Shown in pieces: positions 1 through 8,792 of a stretch of 12,386 nucleotides of DNA. Under the pieces are notes generated by a model. It saw nothing but the letters and a program-made list of their open reading frames with translations, was not told the DNA's origin and searched no databases. The stretch's first letter is position 1, and the number at the start of each line of letters is the position of its first letter. The DNA comes from Coxiellaceae bacterium. GTDB taxonomy: Bacteria; Pseudomonadota; Gammaproteobacteria; UBA9339. A program made the translations under genes and the position numbers. The DNA lies in NCBI GenBank assembly GCA_003142435.1, contig PLMI01000072.1, positions 2,810 through 15,195 on the forward strand, read 5' to 3'.

Positions 1-794
1 TGAAGTTCTGCGACTTTTATTTTAGCATTTTCTAATCCAGCCAAAATTGGATATGTTGGCTTATTTTCTTTTTTGTCACTGGTATTTTCTAAATCGAAAA
101 TATCATCCTGAATTTGAAATGCAAGACCAAGGTTTTTTGCAAAGATTTCGAGTTGATCAATTTTTTTGTCATTAGTTGGATCTAAAGAGGCGAGAGCACC
201 TAATTTTACTGCGGCGCTGAGTAAAGCTCCAGTTTTCAAAAGATACATATTCTCAAGCTCTGTAATGGTTACTTTTTTTGCTTTGTCAGGAGAAAATATT
301 TCCATGTCTATACTTTGTCCCACTATCATTTGCATTGTGCAATTACTTAGTACATCTATCATTTGTAATTTTTTTTTGCTATCGATATTTGTATCTTGCG
401 ACAAAAGTTCGAAAGGTAAGATTGCTAAACTATCTCCTGCTAAAATTGCCGTTGCTTCATCAAATTTTTTATGGCAAGTAGGTTGGCCGCGGCGAAAAGC
501 ATCATTGTCCATTGCCGGTAAATCATCGTGGATTAGAGAACAGGAATGGATTAGCTCAATAGCGGCAGCGGGAGCGTCGAGAAACTCTAAAGGAGTGTTG
601 AAAGATTCGCTTGTGGCATAAACTAAAATTGGTCTTATGCGTTTGCCGCCGTTCAACAGAGAATATTTAATAGCTTGTAATAATTTCACATCGCCATATT
701 TGTTTTGTTGCTTGTTTAAAAAGTCAGACAAAACTTGATTGATGCGTTTTGAGCGCGAAGCTAAGTATTTTCCGATTTCCAAATTAGGATTCAT
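1..794 (-). CDS. ispA: Short-chain (E)-prenyl diphosphate synthase, IspA-like; C-terminus runs off the left edge
   Basis: Cytosolic isoprenoid enzyme that condenses IPP with allylic diphosphates to make farnesyl (or longer) diphosphate. My translation from the ATG at 794 gives 264 codons before the edge. Visible motifs are GGKRIRP (about 49-55), the first Asp-rich motif [11 protein letters not shown] (D90, D91, D96; the six-residue-spaced bacterial type II form), FRRGQ, KTGALL, and the second Asp-rich motif FQIQDDIFD. The residue five before the first motif is Cys85 where farnesyl synthases carry Tyr. The loop after DDIFD is about nine residues shorter than in E. coli IspA. An in-frame ATG at 806 lies only 3 nt from an AAGGAG; 794 fits family N-termini better, so the start is uncertain. 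It overlaps xseB by 11 bp, the usual xseB-ispA arrangement, and dxs might follow outside the window. Confidence 0.95.
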   Translation of the reverse strand, partial: MNPNLEIGKYLASRSKRINQVLSDFLNKQQNKYGDVKLLQAIKYSLLNGGKRIRPILVYATSESFNTPLEFLDAPAAAIELIHSCSLIHDDLPAMDNDAFRRGQPTCHKKFDEATAILAGDSLAILPFELLSQDTNIDSKKKLQMIDVLSNCTMQMIVGQSIDMEIFSPDKAKKVTITELENMYLLKTGALLSAAVKLGALASLDPTNDKKIDQLEIFAKNLGLAFQIQDDIFDLENTSDKKENKPTYPILAGLENAKIKVAEL

Positions 795-1071
795 CGTCTG
801 GAACATCTTCTCCTTGTTGCTCGGTTGGAATAAAATCTTTTAATTTTGCCGTTGTGCTTTGTTCCGTTAAGATCTTTACCTTTTGTTCTGCTTCCTGCAA
901 TGCTTTTTGGCAGCGTCGAGTTAGTGCAATTCCCTGTTCAAAATATTGCAAAGACTCTTCCAGTTTTAGTTCACCTTTTTCCATTTTAGCGACAATACTT
1001 TCCAACTCTGAAAGATCTTTCTCAAAAGAGATATGTTCGATAGCATTTTTCGTTTCTTTAGTTTTTTTCAT
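784..1071 (-). CDS. xseB: Exodeoxyribonuclease VII small subunit
   Basis: Small subunit of exonuclease VII. Several copies bind the catalytic XseA subunit, and the complex degrades single-stranded DNA into oligonucleotides. The 95-residue product has the family core: [20 protein letters not shown] (about 17-36), then [19 protein letters not shown] and a final helix ending KVKILTEQ. This is the typical two-helix coiled hairpin. The acidic tail (about 72-95, with [12 protein letters not shown]) makes it a little longer than the 80-residue E. coli protein. The start is 11 bp after the metK stop, with no strong ribosome binding site, which suggests translation coupled to metK. The 3' end overlaps the ispA start. 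xseA is not in the window. Confidence 0.95.
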   Translation of the reverse strand: MKKTKETKNAIEHISFEKDLSELESIVAKMEKGELKLEESLQYFEQGIALTRRCQKALQEAEQKVKILTEQSTTAKLKDFIPTEQQGEDVPDDES

Positions 1072-1082
1072 AAGTTCAGATA

Positions 1083-2237
1083 TTATTTTATTTCTTCCTT
1101 TAAAACGTCAACTTTATCCGTCTTTTCCCAGGTAAATTCCGGTTCACTTCTGCCAAAGTGACCAAAAGCAGCAGTTTTTAAGTAAATTGGCTCCAGCAAA
1201 TTCAAAGCACTTATGATACCGGCAGGGGTTAAGTCAAAAATATTTTTTATTTGCTGAGCTAGTTTTTTGTCATCGATTTTTCCAGTGCCAAAAGTTTCAG
1301 CGCTTACAGAAATTGGGTCTGATACGCCAATGGCATAAGATATCTGTATTTCGCAGCGCTCGGCTAAATGTGCAGCAACTATATTTTTAGCAATATAACG
1401 CGCCATATAAGTTGCTGAGCGGTCAACTTTAGAAGGGTCTTTGCCGGAAAAGCATCCTCCGCCATGTCGCGCCATACCGCCGTAAGTATCAACGATTATT
1501 TTGCGTCCAGTAAGTCCAGTGTCGCCCATTGGACCTCCAATTACGAAACGTCCCGTGGGATTTATAAAATATTTAGTATTTTTGTTAAGCCAGTTTTCTG
1601 GTAGTACCGGCAGTATAATTTCATCCATTACAGCTTCGGTTAGCGTTGAATGTGAAATATCTTCACTGTGCTGTACAGAAACCACAACGCTTTCAATGCC
1701 AACAGGCTTGTGATGCTCATAACGAAAAGTAACTTGACTTTTGCCATCGGGGCGAAGCCAGCAAAATGTATTGTTTTGTATAAGTGCCGCTTGCCGTTCC
1801 ATGAGTCGATGGGCGAACATAATTGGTGCTGGCATTAATTCAGGAGTTTCATTAGTTGCGTAACCAAACATTAAACCTTGGTCTCCTGCGCCCTGCTTTT
1901 TTTGTGCAGTGGGTTCAACTCCGACGGCAATGTCCTGAGATTGTTTGCCGATAGAAGTTAAAATGGCGCATGAATCGCAATCAAAACCAATCGTAGGATC
2001 AGTATAGCCAATAGATCTTATTATTTCGCGTGCGATTTCTTCTATGTCAACCCAGGCACTGGTGGTTATTTCTCCGGCAACTAAAACCATGCCTGTTTTT
2101 ACGAGTGTTTCACATGCAACTTTGCCATGTTTGTCTTGAATTAAAATTTCATCTAAAACACCATCGGAAATTTGATCAGCAATTTTATCCGGATGGCCTT
2201 TTGCGACTGATTCAGATGTGAATAAGTAATTTGACAT
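1083..2237 (-). CDS. metK: S-adenosylmethionine synthase (methionine adenosyltransferase)
   Basis: Makes S-adenosylmethionine from methionine and ATP, releasing phosphate and pyrophosphate; a cytosolic tetramer that supplies methyl groups. At 384 residues it equals E. coli MetK in length. Family signatures are [17 protein letters not shown] at the N-terminus, [12 protein letters not shown] (about residues 115-126), [20 protein letters not shown], and the phosphate-binding [19 protein letters not shown]. One small oddity is Lys13 in SVAKGHPDK, where most relatives have Glu (SEGHPDK); I would not infer loss of activity from it. The start is supported by TGAGGA at 2245-2250, 7 nt upstream. It is probably the first gene of the metK-xseB-ispA unit. 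I saw no MetJ operator (AGACGTCT-like) or SAM riboswitch upstream. Confidence 0.98.
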   Translation of the reverse strand: MSNYLFTSESVAKGHPDKIADQISDGVLDEILIQDKHGKVACETLVKTGMVLVAGEITTSAWVDIEEIAREIIRSIGYTDPTIGFDCDSCAILTSIGKQSQDIAVGVEPTAQKKQGAGDQGLMFGYATNETPELMPAPIMFAHRLMERQAALIQNNTFCWLRPDGKSQVTFRYEHHKPVGIESVVVSVQHSEDISHSTLTEAVMDEIILPVLPENWLNKNTKYFINPTGRFVIGGPMGDTGLTGRKIIVDTYGGMARHGGGCFSGKDPSKVDRSATYMARYIAKNIVAAHLAERCEIQISYAIGVSDPISVSAETFGTGKIDDKKLAQQIKNIFDLTPAGIISALNLLEPIYLKTAAFGHFGRSEPEFTWEKTDKVDVLKEEIK

Positions 2238-2335
2238 GAATTTTTCCTCAGGATACAGCTAATCTAAGATTGCGTTCGGGCGAAACTATTTGTTGGGCGT
2301 TGTTGAATAATTCTTATTTTCTGTTTTTTTGATTT

Positions 2336-2402
2336 GGTAGCCGCAAGCTTTAGCTTGCGTAGAATCGCGTTAAAAAAACGCAGGCTAAAGCCTGCGGCTA
2401 CC
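2336..2402. repeat. Inverted pair of GTAG-type REP hairpins (REPIN-like)
   Basis: Two 24-nt arms, 2336-2359 and 2379-2402, are reverse complements except at two positions. Each starts (read inward) with GGTAGC and is itself a hairpin: CGCAAGCTTTAGCTTGCG on the left and CGCAGGCTAAAGCCTGCG on the right. The two differences between arms are compensatory within each hairpin, A-T on the left and G-C on the right. A GTAG foot beside an imperfect palindrome is the known form of REP sequences mobilised by RAYT (TnpA-REP) transposases. No RAYT gene is in the window. Confidence 0.8.
2372..2402 (-). terminator. Intrinsic terminator formed by one REP hairpin
   Basis: Read on the minus strand, the stem CGCAGGC-TTTA-GCCTGCG (2396 to 2379) is followed at once by seven T (2378 to 2372). 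This is a GC-rich hairpin plus T tract, the standard rho-independent form. It lies about 185 nt downstream of the stop of the 813-residue gene and upstream of metK, so it would insulate metK from readthrough. Confidence 0.65.
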
Positions 2403-2501
2403 GGTTAAAAATTTACATTTTAATTTTGCTACAAAAATCACGTAAATAAGAATTATTCAATTAATGCCTATTTGTTGTATTTTAGCTGCCCTGAGTTTTT
2501 A

Positions 2502-2517
2502 TTTCAACAAGTTAACT
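2502..2517 (+). repeat. 16-bp direct repeat, copy 1
   Basis: TTTCAACAAGTTAACT occurs here and again, identical and in the same orientation, at 5312-5327. The two copies bracket the 813-residue gene and its promoter. A diverged relative (TTTTCAATTAGTTAA) lies at 8667-8681. Function is unknown; it could be an insertion or recombination scar, or a shared regulatory site. Confidence 0.5.
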
Positions 2518-2586
2518 GAAAGTCGCTAATGTATTTTATTGTTCTAGCAGCTTCCTTGCTGCAGTTTATACGAAATAGGAACAAAT

Positions 2587-5028
2587 TTATGGGTTGAGAG
2601 GAGGAGCAACCTCGTCTATTTCTGATGGGTCATAGTTCTCAAGCAGAGACGCATAATTTTGTCTTACTTCAGATTTATCAACCGGGAACCCATATTCATC
2701 CCATGTCTCAACCGGAGGCGAAGGTTTTTTTTCTGCTGTGTGGGACGTCGACGCAACAAGCGAACTTCCAGACGTAGATGCAACAGGCAAATTTTCTCCC
2801 GATGTAGAGGAGGTAGATGAAACAGGCAAAGCTGCAGCGGCATTTTCTAAAGCTTGAGATGTAGATGCGACAGGCAGAGGTGTAGTGGCGAGTGCTTCGT
2901 CTTTTTCTAATGCATGAGACGTAGATGCAAAAAGAGTAGACGAACAGCCTTCTCCAGGCGTAGATGCAACAGGCAAATACGGATCTTTTTCATCCCTCGA
3001 TGTAGAGGATGTAGATGCAACAGACCACTCTACAGCGGCAGGTGCAGCGTCTTTTTCTGATGTAGATGCAATAAGTAGCGTAGATATTGACGTAGCTTCT
3101 ACTTGCGGAAGGGTTTGATAGTAATGGGCATCATAAAATTGTAATAGTCGTATAATATTAGATAGTGATCCATTAGGATTTACAGCTAGACCTGGAGTAG
3201 ATGTTTCTTCACATATAGTTTTTATCATATCAGATAAACTCAAGTTTTGAGCTTCAGGCTTCTCAAATTCACTTATTAACTTTAGAACGGCTGGCAAATG
3301 ATGATGATTATGTATGCGTGGCAAAGTAAAAAAGCCTATACGAATAGGGCTACATTCCTCAGCATACGCTTTAAGTAAATTTATAACAGTTTGTCGTCCA
3401 TTGCCCAAGCAAAAACAAGATAAATACTTTTGTGTCGTTTCGATGACTGGTTCTAGTTCTTCAGGCAAAACCAGCAGAAGGAAACGTATAAAAAATTCAT
3501 TAAATCTTTTTATAAACTCTGGGTTTAATCCTGGTTTATTGACCTCAAGAGATAATTTACCTATACATTTTACTATGCTTTGTGAATCATCAGGTGAGCT
3601 TTCAGATAGAAGCGATTGCATCTTCTTTAAAATTTTAATGGTCTCGGGGGACAACGAAAGGAGTTGAAAACATTCCTGAAAAAAAATACTCTGTGCTGTA
3701 TGCAAAAAGCTGATAAAATTGCTATCCAAAAATTTTTTTGCTTTATCCTGGTAAGTTGCGAGAGCAGAATCCACATATTGGCTTAATTGATACCGTAATT
3801 TAATAATATACATATTATGCATGGTTTCATATGCCTTGCTAGGAAATTTTAAGCTATTTGCCAAAGTATCCGTTGTTTTGGCAGGAAAAAGAGATACATA
3901 ATCAGGAATAAAATATAAATCCTGAATCATCTCACTTATATTTTCATTTTCCTTATCGTTATATCTGTCAAGAGCTTCTGTAATTTCCTTAAATAGTTCA
4001 GAATGATTTCTGTATATATTGATCATTTTCATCCAAAATTCCATATCAAAATCTATTTTTACAGACGGATTTGGATGCGCAAATTTACTAACACAAATAT
4101 CAAAAAATCTTTGTCTTTGTGTTTGATCTAAACGCTCAAAAAATCCATTTTCAGCCAATAAAAATATAATCGGTAAATTACCACTAAATACCGCGAATAA
4201 TGATGGCATATTAATATGGAAATTTGTTGGATTGATTTCTTTTTCTTTCAATATGATCTGCCGCTCTTCCTCACTCAATTGAATATCGAAATTATCCAGA
4301 AAGTTTTCATCTATTTCCAGAACACAAGGAGCAATTATAACTTTTCGCTCTGCTCCTGGAGTAATATTTGTTCTAGCGTGTATTTTACAATCGAAAGCAC
4401 TATCTTTGGATCCTTCAGGTTTTTTCACACAGCTAATATTTTGCATAAAACCAGAAAAAACGAATCCATTAACTTCACTATACAAACAAAGAGAAAAAGT
4501 GTTTTCTTGAGTGTCAAATGAAAGAAAACGTTGACGAGTATGTGATTGGATCAGCGGCTCGCCTTTGGTTGCGAGATTATATTGCTCAAGGTGCTGCTCT
4601 CCAAATTTATCTTGGTGCATACCATGTATTATCAAACGTAAATCATCTTCTGCAAAAAACCAACCTTCCGCTTTACTTATCTCTGTAAAAAAATCAAAAA
4701 TTTTTGGAAAAATTTTATCAAATACTTGAGGGCTAGTATCTGTATCTCCCGCAGGGGTTCGATATTGTTCTCGGTGTATTTCACCAATGTCTAATTTATT
4801 TTCACCATGAACAAGTACAAGGCCATCTCGAGGCAAATCCAATACAAATTTTGCTTGCCAATCTCTAGCAGGTACTTGTCTAATTACTCGTCTACGATCT
4901 ATGAGGTGAGCAACAGTTTCTATTGTCTGTAAAGCATACTCAAATGATTGATGTATTCTTGTTCCTCGTGTTATTCCAGCTGGAGCAGATTGCGGTTTGT
5001 TTTTATCTTCTTGTGGTGACATTGCCAT
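2587..5028 (-). CDS. Large hypothetical protein with Ala/Ser/Thr repeat tail; candidate secreted effector
   Basis: I do not recognise this 813-residue protein. There is no signal peptide or convincing membrane segment. Residues 1-650 look like a soluble, mostly helical fold. One stretch (SLFAVFSGNLPIIFLLAENG, about 275-294) resembles a single degenerate ankyrin unit. Residues about 652-770 hold eight copies of a VASTS-like motif separated by acidic or Pro/Ala linkers (ALEKDEALA, QALENAAAA), then WDEYGFPVD and an acidic C-terminus (LLENYDPSEIDEVAPPLNP). A disordered linker with a Glu-rich C-terminus fits a Dot/Icm-type substrate but does not prove it. The start is well supported by AGGAG 7 nt before the ATG at 5028; a second ATG is two codons in. 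It is transcribed alone, with a PmrA-box-like promoter upstream and a REP-derived terminator downstream, and is probably lineage-specific. Confidence 0.85.
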   Translation of the reverse strand: MAMSPQEDKNKPQSAPAGITRGTRIHQSFEYALQTIETVAHLIDRRRVIRQVPARDWQAKFVLDLPRDGLVLVHGENKLDIGEIHREQYRTPAGDTDTSPQVFDKIFPKIFDFFTEISKAEGWFFAEDDLRLIIHGMHQDKFGEQHLEQYNLATKGEPLIQSHTRQRFLSFDTQENTFSLCLYSEVNGFVFSGFMQNISCVKKPEGSKDSAFDCKIHARTNITPGAERKVIIAPCVLEIDENFLDNFDIQLSEEERQIILKEKEINPTNFHINMPSLFAVFSGNLPIIFLLAENGFFERLDQTQRQRFFDICVSKFAHPNPSVKIDFDMEFWMKMINIYRNHSELFKEITEALDRYNDKENENISEMIQDLYFIPDYVSLFPAKTTDTLANSLKFPSKAYETMHNMYIIKLRYQLSQYVDSALATYQDKAKKFLDSNFISFLHTAQSIFFQECFQLLSLSPETIKILKKMQSLLSESSPDDSQSIVKCIGKLSLEVNKPGLNPEFIKRFNEFFIRFLLLVLPEELEPVIETTQKYLSCFCLGNGRQTVINLLKAYAEECSPIRIGFFTLPRIHNHHHLPAVLKLISEFEKPEAQNLSLSDMIKTICEETSTPGLAVNPNGSLSNIIRLLQFYDAHYYQTLPQVEATSISTLLIASTSEKDAAPAAVEWSVASTSSTSRDEKDPYLPVASTPGEGCSSTLFASTSHALEKDEALATTPLPVASTSQALENAAAALPVSSTSSTSGENLPVASTSGSSLVASTSHTAEKKPSPPVETWDEYGFPVDKSEVRQNYASLLENYDPSEIDEVAPPLNP
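2747..3075 (-). repeat. Degenerate coding tandem repeat (VASTS units)
   Basis: The plus-strand core GTAGATGC (or close variants) recurs at about 2774, 2813, 2861, 2921, 2960, 3011 and 3062, with a further variant near 2746. Spacings are 39, 48, 60, 39, 51 and 51 bp, all multiples of three, so unit gain or loss keeps the frame. The flanking ACAGGCAAA and CGTCTTTTTCT pieces also recur. Each unit encodes ASTS plus a variable linker. Confidence 0.8.
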
Positions 5029-5112
5029 TATATTTCTCCTATGAATGTAAACGTTTTGTATTTATTTTTTTATCAATTATTTTTAATATTAATTAGGTAA
5101 TTAAGTAAGATT

Positions 5113-5148
5113 ATTAGAATAACATATTTGGCTTAAATTAAGCTTAAC
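5113..5148 (-). promoter_or_regulatory. PmrA-box-like promoter of the 813-residue gene
   Basis: The minus strand reads GTTAAGCTTAATTTAAG (5148 to 5132), two TTAA direct repeats six bases apart with TT in the centre of the spacer. This matches the CTTAA-N2-TT-N2-CTTAA pattern described for PmrA in Coxiella and Legionella except for the first base of each half. Eleven bases after the second TTAA comes TATTCT (5121-5116), with TCTAAT (5118-5113) as an alternative -10. The box would cover the -35 region. The start codon is about 85-90 nt further on. Confidence 0.5.
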
Positions 5149-5170
5149 GCAGAAAATAAAATTATAATTT

Positions 5171-5242
5171 AACTTTGCACAGGACAAAAAACTTTGCATT
5201 AATTGGCCTTGTGATTGATAAATAACTAAAATTTTGTCCTGT
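5171..5242. repeat. Inverted repeat ACAGGACAAAA with overlapping 9-bp direct repeat
   Basis: ACAGGACAAAA at 5179-5189 is the exact reverse complement of TTTTGTCCTGT at 5232-5242, with a 42-nt loop. AACTTTGCA occurs twice, 19 bp apart, at 5171-5179 and 5190-5198, so the left inverted arm lies between the direct repeats. It may be a small mobile-element remnant or an operator cluster; no function can be assigned. Confidence 0.55.
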
Positions 5243-5311
5243 ACTAAGGATAATTCAATGCGACTTCAGTAATGGAAAGTAAAATTAAACAATATTTTAT
5301 ATTATCTTTAT

Positions 5312-5327
5312 TTTCAACAAGTTAACT
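5312..5327 (+). repeat. 16-bp direct repeat, copy 2
   Basis: TTTCAACAAGTTAACT, identical to 2502-2517 and in the same orientation. It lies about 200 bp upstream of gyrB and 165 bp upstream of the PmrA-box-like site of the divergent gene. Confidence 0.5.
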
Positions 5328-5509
5328 AAGCATTTTTTCTATTATTTCATTGCTTGTTTTCTGGATTATTTTATTGATTTATAGTACAATTTAAGCATAT
5401 TTATATATGTATAAGTATTTTAATGTGTTTTTTGTAAGTATTTGATTTTACTACACTTTTTTATTACATGTTTTTTATCTAAAAACACAAAAATTCACGA
5501 GATTTTTAA

Positions 5510-7993
<2,484 letters not shown>

Positions 7994-8006
7994 GGGCATA
8001 AGCACA

Positions 8007-8036
8007 TTAGCATAATTTTGTTTGCTGCATTATAAT
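8007..8036 (+). promoter_or_regulatory. Candidate sigma-70 promoter for the UspA-family gene
   Basis: TTAGCA (8007-8012, four of six to TTGACA), an 18-nt spacer, and a perfect TATAAT (8031-8036). It starts 14 bp after the gyrB stop and about 36 nt before the start codon, so the gene can be transcribed independently of gyrB. Confidence 0.55.
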
Positions 8037-8071
8037 ATTCACATTGATAATTTAAAAAAGGAGATCGATAT

Positions 8072-8509
8072 ATGGCAAATTACAAGCGCTTACTTGTTTC
8101 AGTTGAGTTAATTCCAAAATCTGATGAAGAACTAGTGAAAGCAGGACAGGAATTAGCGGCAAAATATGGTGCTGAATTATATTTAGTTCATGCAATTGAA
8201 TACATGAGTAGTTATGGCGCTTCCTACGGAGTTGCAGTAACCGCAGAAATGGAAAATTTCTTATTGGAAAATGCACAAAAAGGAATAAGGGAATTAGGTA
8301 GTAGAATGAATATCCCTGAAGATCATCAAATATTGAAAATTGGTTTTGCAAAAGGTGTTATTTTAAATGCTGCTGATGAAATTGGTGCGGACATGATTGT
8401 AGTTGGCAGTCATGGCAGGCACGGTTTTAAAATATTACTTGGTTCAACTGCCAACGCAGTTTTGCATGGCGCAAAATGCGATGTGTTGGTGGTTCGATTT
8501 AAAGGTTAG
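8072..8509 (+). CDS. Universal stress protein, UspA family
   Basis: Single-domain (145 residues) cytosolic Usp protein with the Rossmann-like alpha/beta fold. These proteins are induced by starvation and stress; the exact role varies and is unknown here. It begins YKRLLVSVELIP (first beta strand), has LYLVHAIEY as the second strand, and ends with ADMIVVGSHGRHGFKILLGS followed by TANAVLHGAKCDVLVVR. The glycine-rich segment is the nucleotide-binding type (G-x2-G-x8-GS here; nine residues is the commoner spacing), so ATP binding is likely. The start is strongly supported by AAGGAG 8 nt upstream. It has its own TATAAT promoter and a good terminator 35 bp after the stop, so it is probably monocistronic. 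Confidence 0.93.
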   Translation: MANYKRLLVSVELIPKSDEELVKAGQELAAKYGAELYLVHAIEYMSSYGASYGVAVTAEMENFLLENAQKGIRELGSRMNIPEDHQILKIGFAKGVILNAADEIGADMIVVGSHGRHGFKILLGSTANAVLHGAKCDVLVVRFKG

Positions 8510-8544
8510 TTTCAAAAAAATCTGAAAACGTCAAAAATAAAAAG

Positions 8545-8574
8545 GCGATTTGAAGTGCATAAATCGCTTTTTTT
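8545..8574 (+). terminator. Rho-independent terminator of the UspA-family gene
   Basis: Stem GCGATTT (8545-8551) and AAATCGC (8561-8567) with a 9-nt loop, followed by seven T (8568-8574) and preceded by an A-rich tract. It lies 35 bp after the stop codon and separates this gene from the ankyrin gene promoter. Confidence 0.85.
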
Positions 8575-8722
8575 ATGTGTTTATTTTTAAAAAAATCTCA
8601 ATATTTATTTCCTTTCTTTACAATTTTTCTACTCTTGATTAGATTATATTTAATATTTTGTTTTTATTTTCAATTAGTTAAAGCGATCTCTGTCGTTTTC
8701 ATATTTTTGACTCCTTGCGTTA

Positions 8723-8755
8723 GTTAAGCTTTACTTAAGATTTGTGTTATATAAT
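8723..8755 (+). promoter_or_regulatory. PmrA-box-like promoter of the ankyrin gene
   Basis: GTTAAGCTTTACTTAAG (8723-8739) has TTAA repeats six bases apart with central TT. It fits CTTAA-N2-TT-N2-CTTAA except for the first base. Eleven bases later is a perfect TATAAT (8750-8755), so the box replaces the -35 element as expected for a response-regulator promoter. It matches the box of the 813-residue gene at 15 of 17 bases. The start codon is 38 nt after the -10. A diverged copy of the 16-bp repeat lies just upstream (8667-8681). Confidence 0.6.
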
Positions 8756-8792
8756 TTAATAATCTAAATAATAAATCAGTGAATAAATAGTG

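Larger units (their letters stand above)
2303..2460. repeat. Outer 17-bp perfect inverted repeat enclosing a REP pair
   Basis: The arm at 2303-2319 (TTGAATAATTCTTATTT) is the exact reverse complement of 2444-2460 (AAATAAGAATTATTCAA). The 158-bp unit holds the REP doublet at 2336-2402 near its middle, so the whole could fold as a nested cruciform or RNA stem. It lies between metK and the 813-residue gene. No convincing target-site duplication is visible beside the arms. It could be a MITE-like relic, a large REPIN, or an extended terminator or processing structure. Confidence 0.7.

Noticed and set aside
166..621. 151-codon open frame on the plus strand opposite ispA
   Set aside because: The minus strand of the same stretch encodes a complete set of prenyl synthase motifs; the plus-strand protein has no family features.
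2238..2340. SAM riboswitch or MetJ operator upstream of metK
   Set aside because: No AGACGTCT-like boxes and no recognisable SAM aptamer; the only structure is the REP and inverted-repeat element.
2747..3075. CRISPR-like array suggested by regularly repeated short sequence
   Set aside because: Repeats are degenerate, only about 8-17 bp, spaced in multiples of three, and lie inside an intact coding frame.
5101..5105. Further TTAA pairs around 5070-5110 as extra PmrA boxes
   Set aside because: The spacing is not six and the central TT and flanking C/G are missing; TTAA is frequent by chance in this AT-rich stretch.
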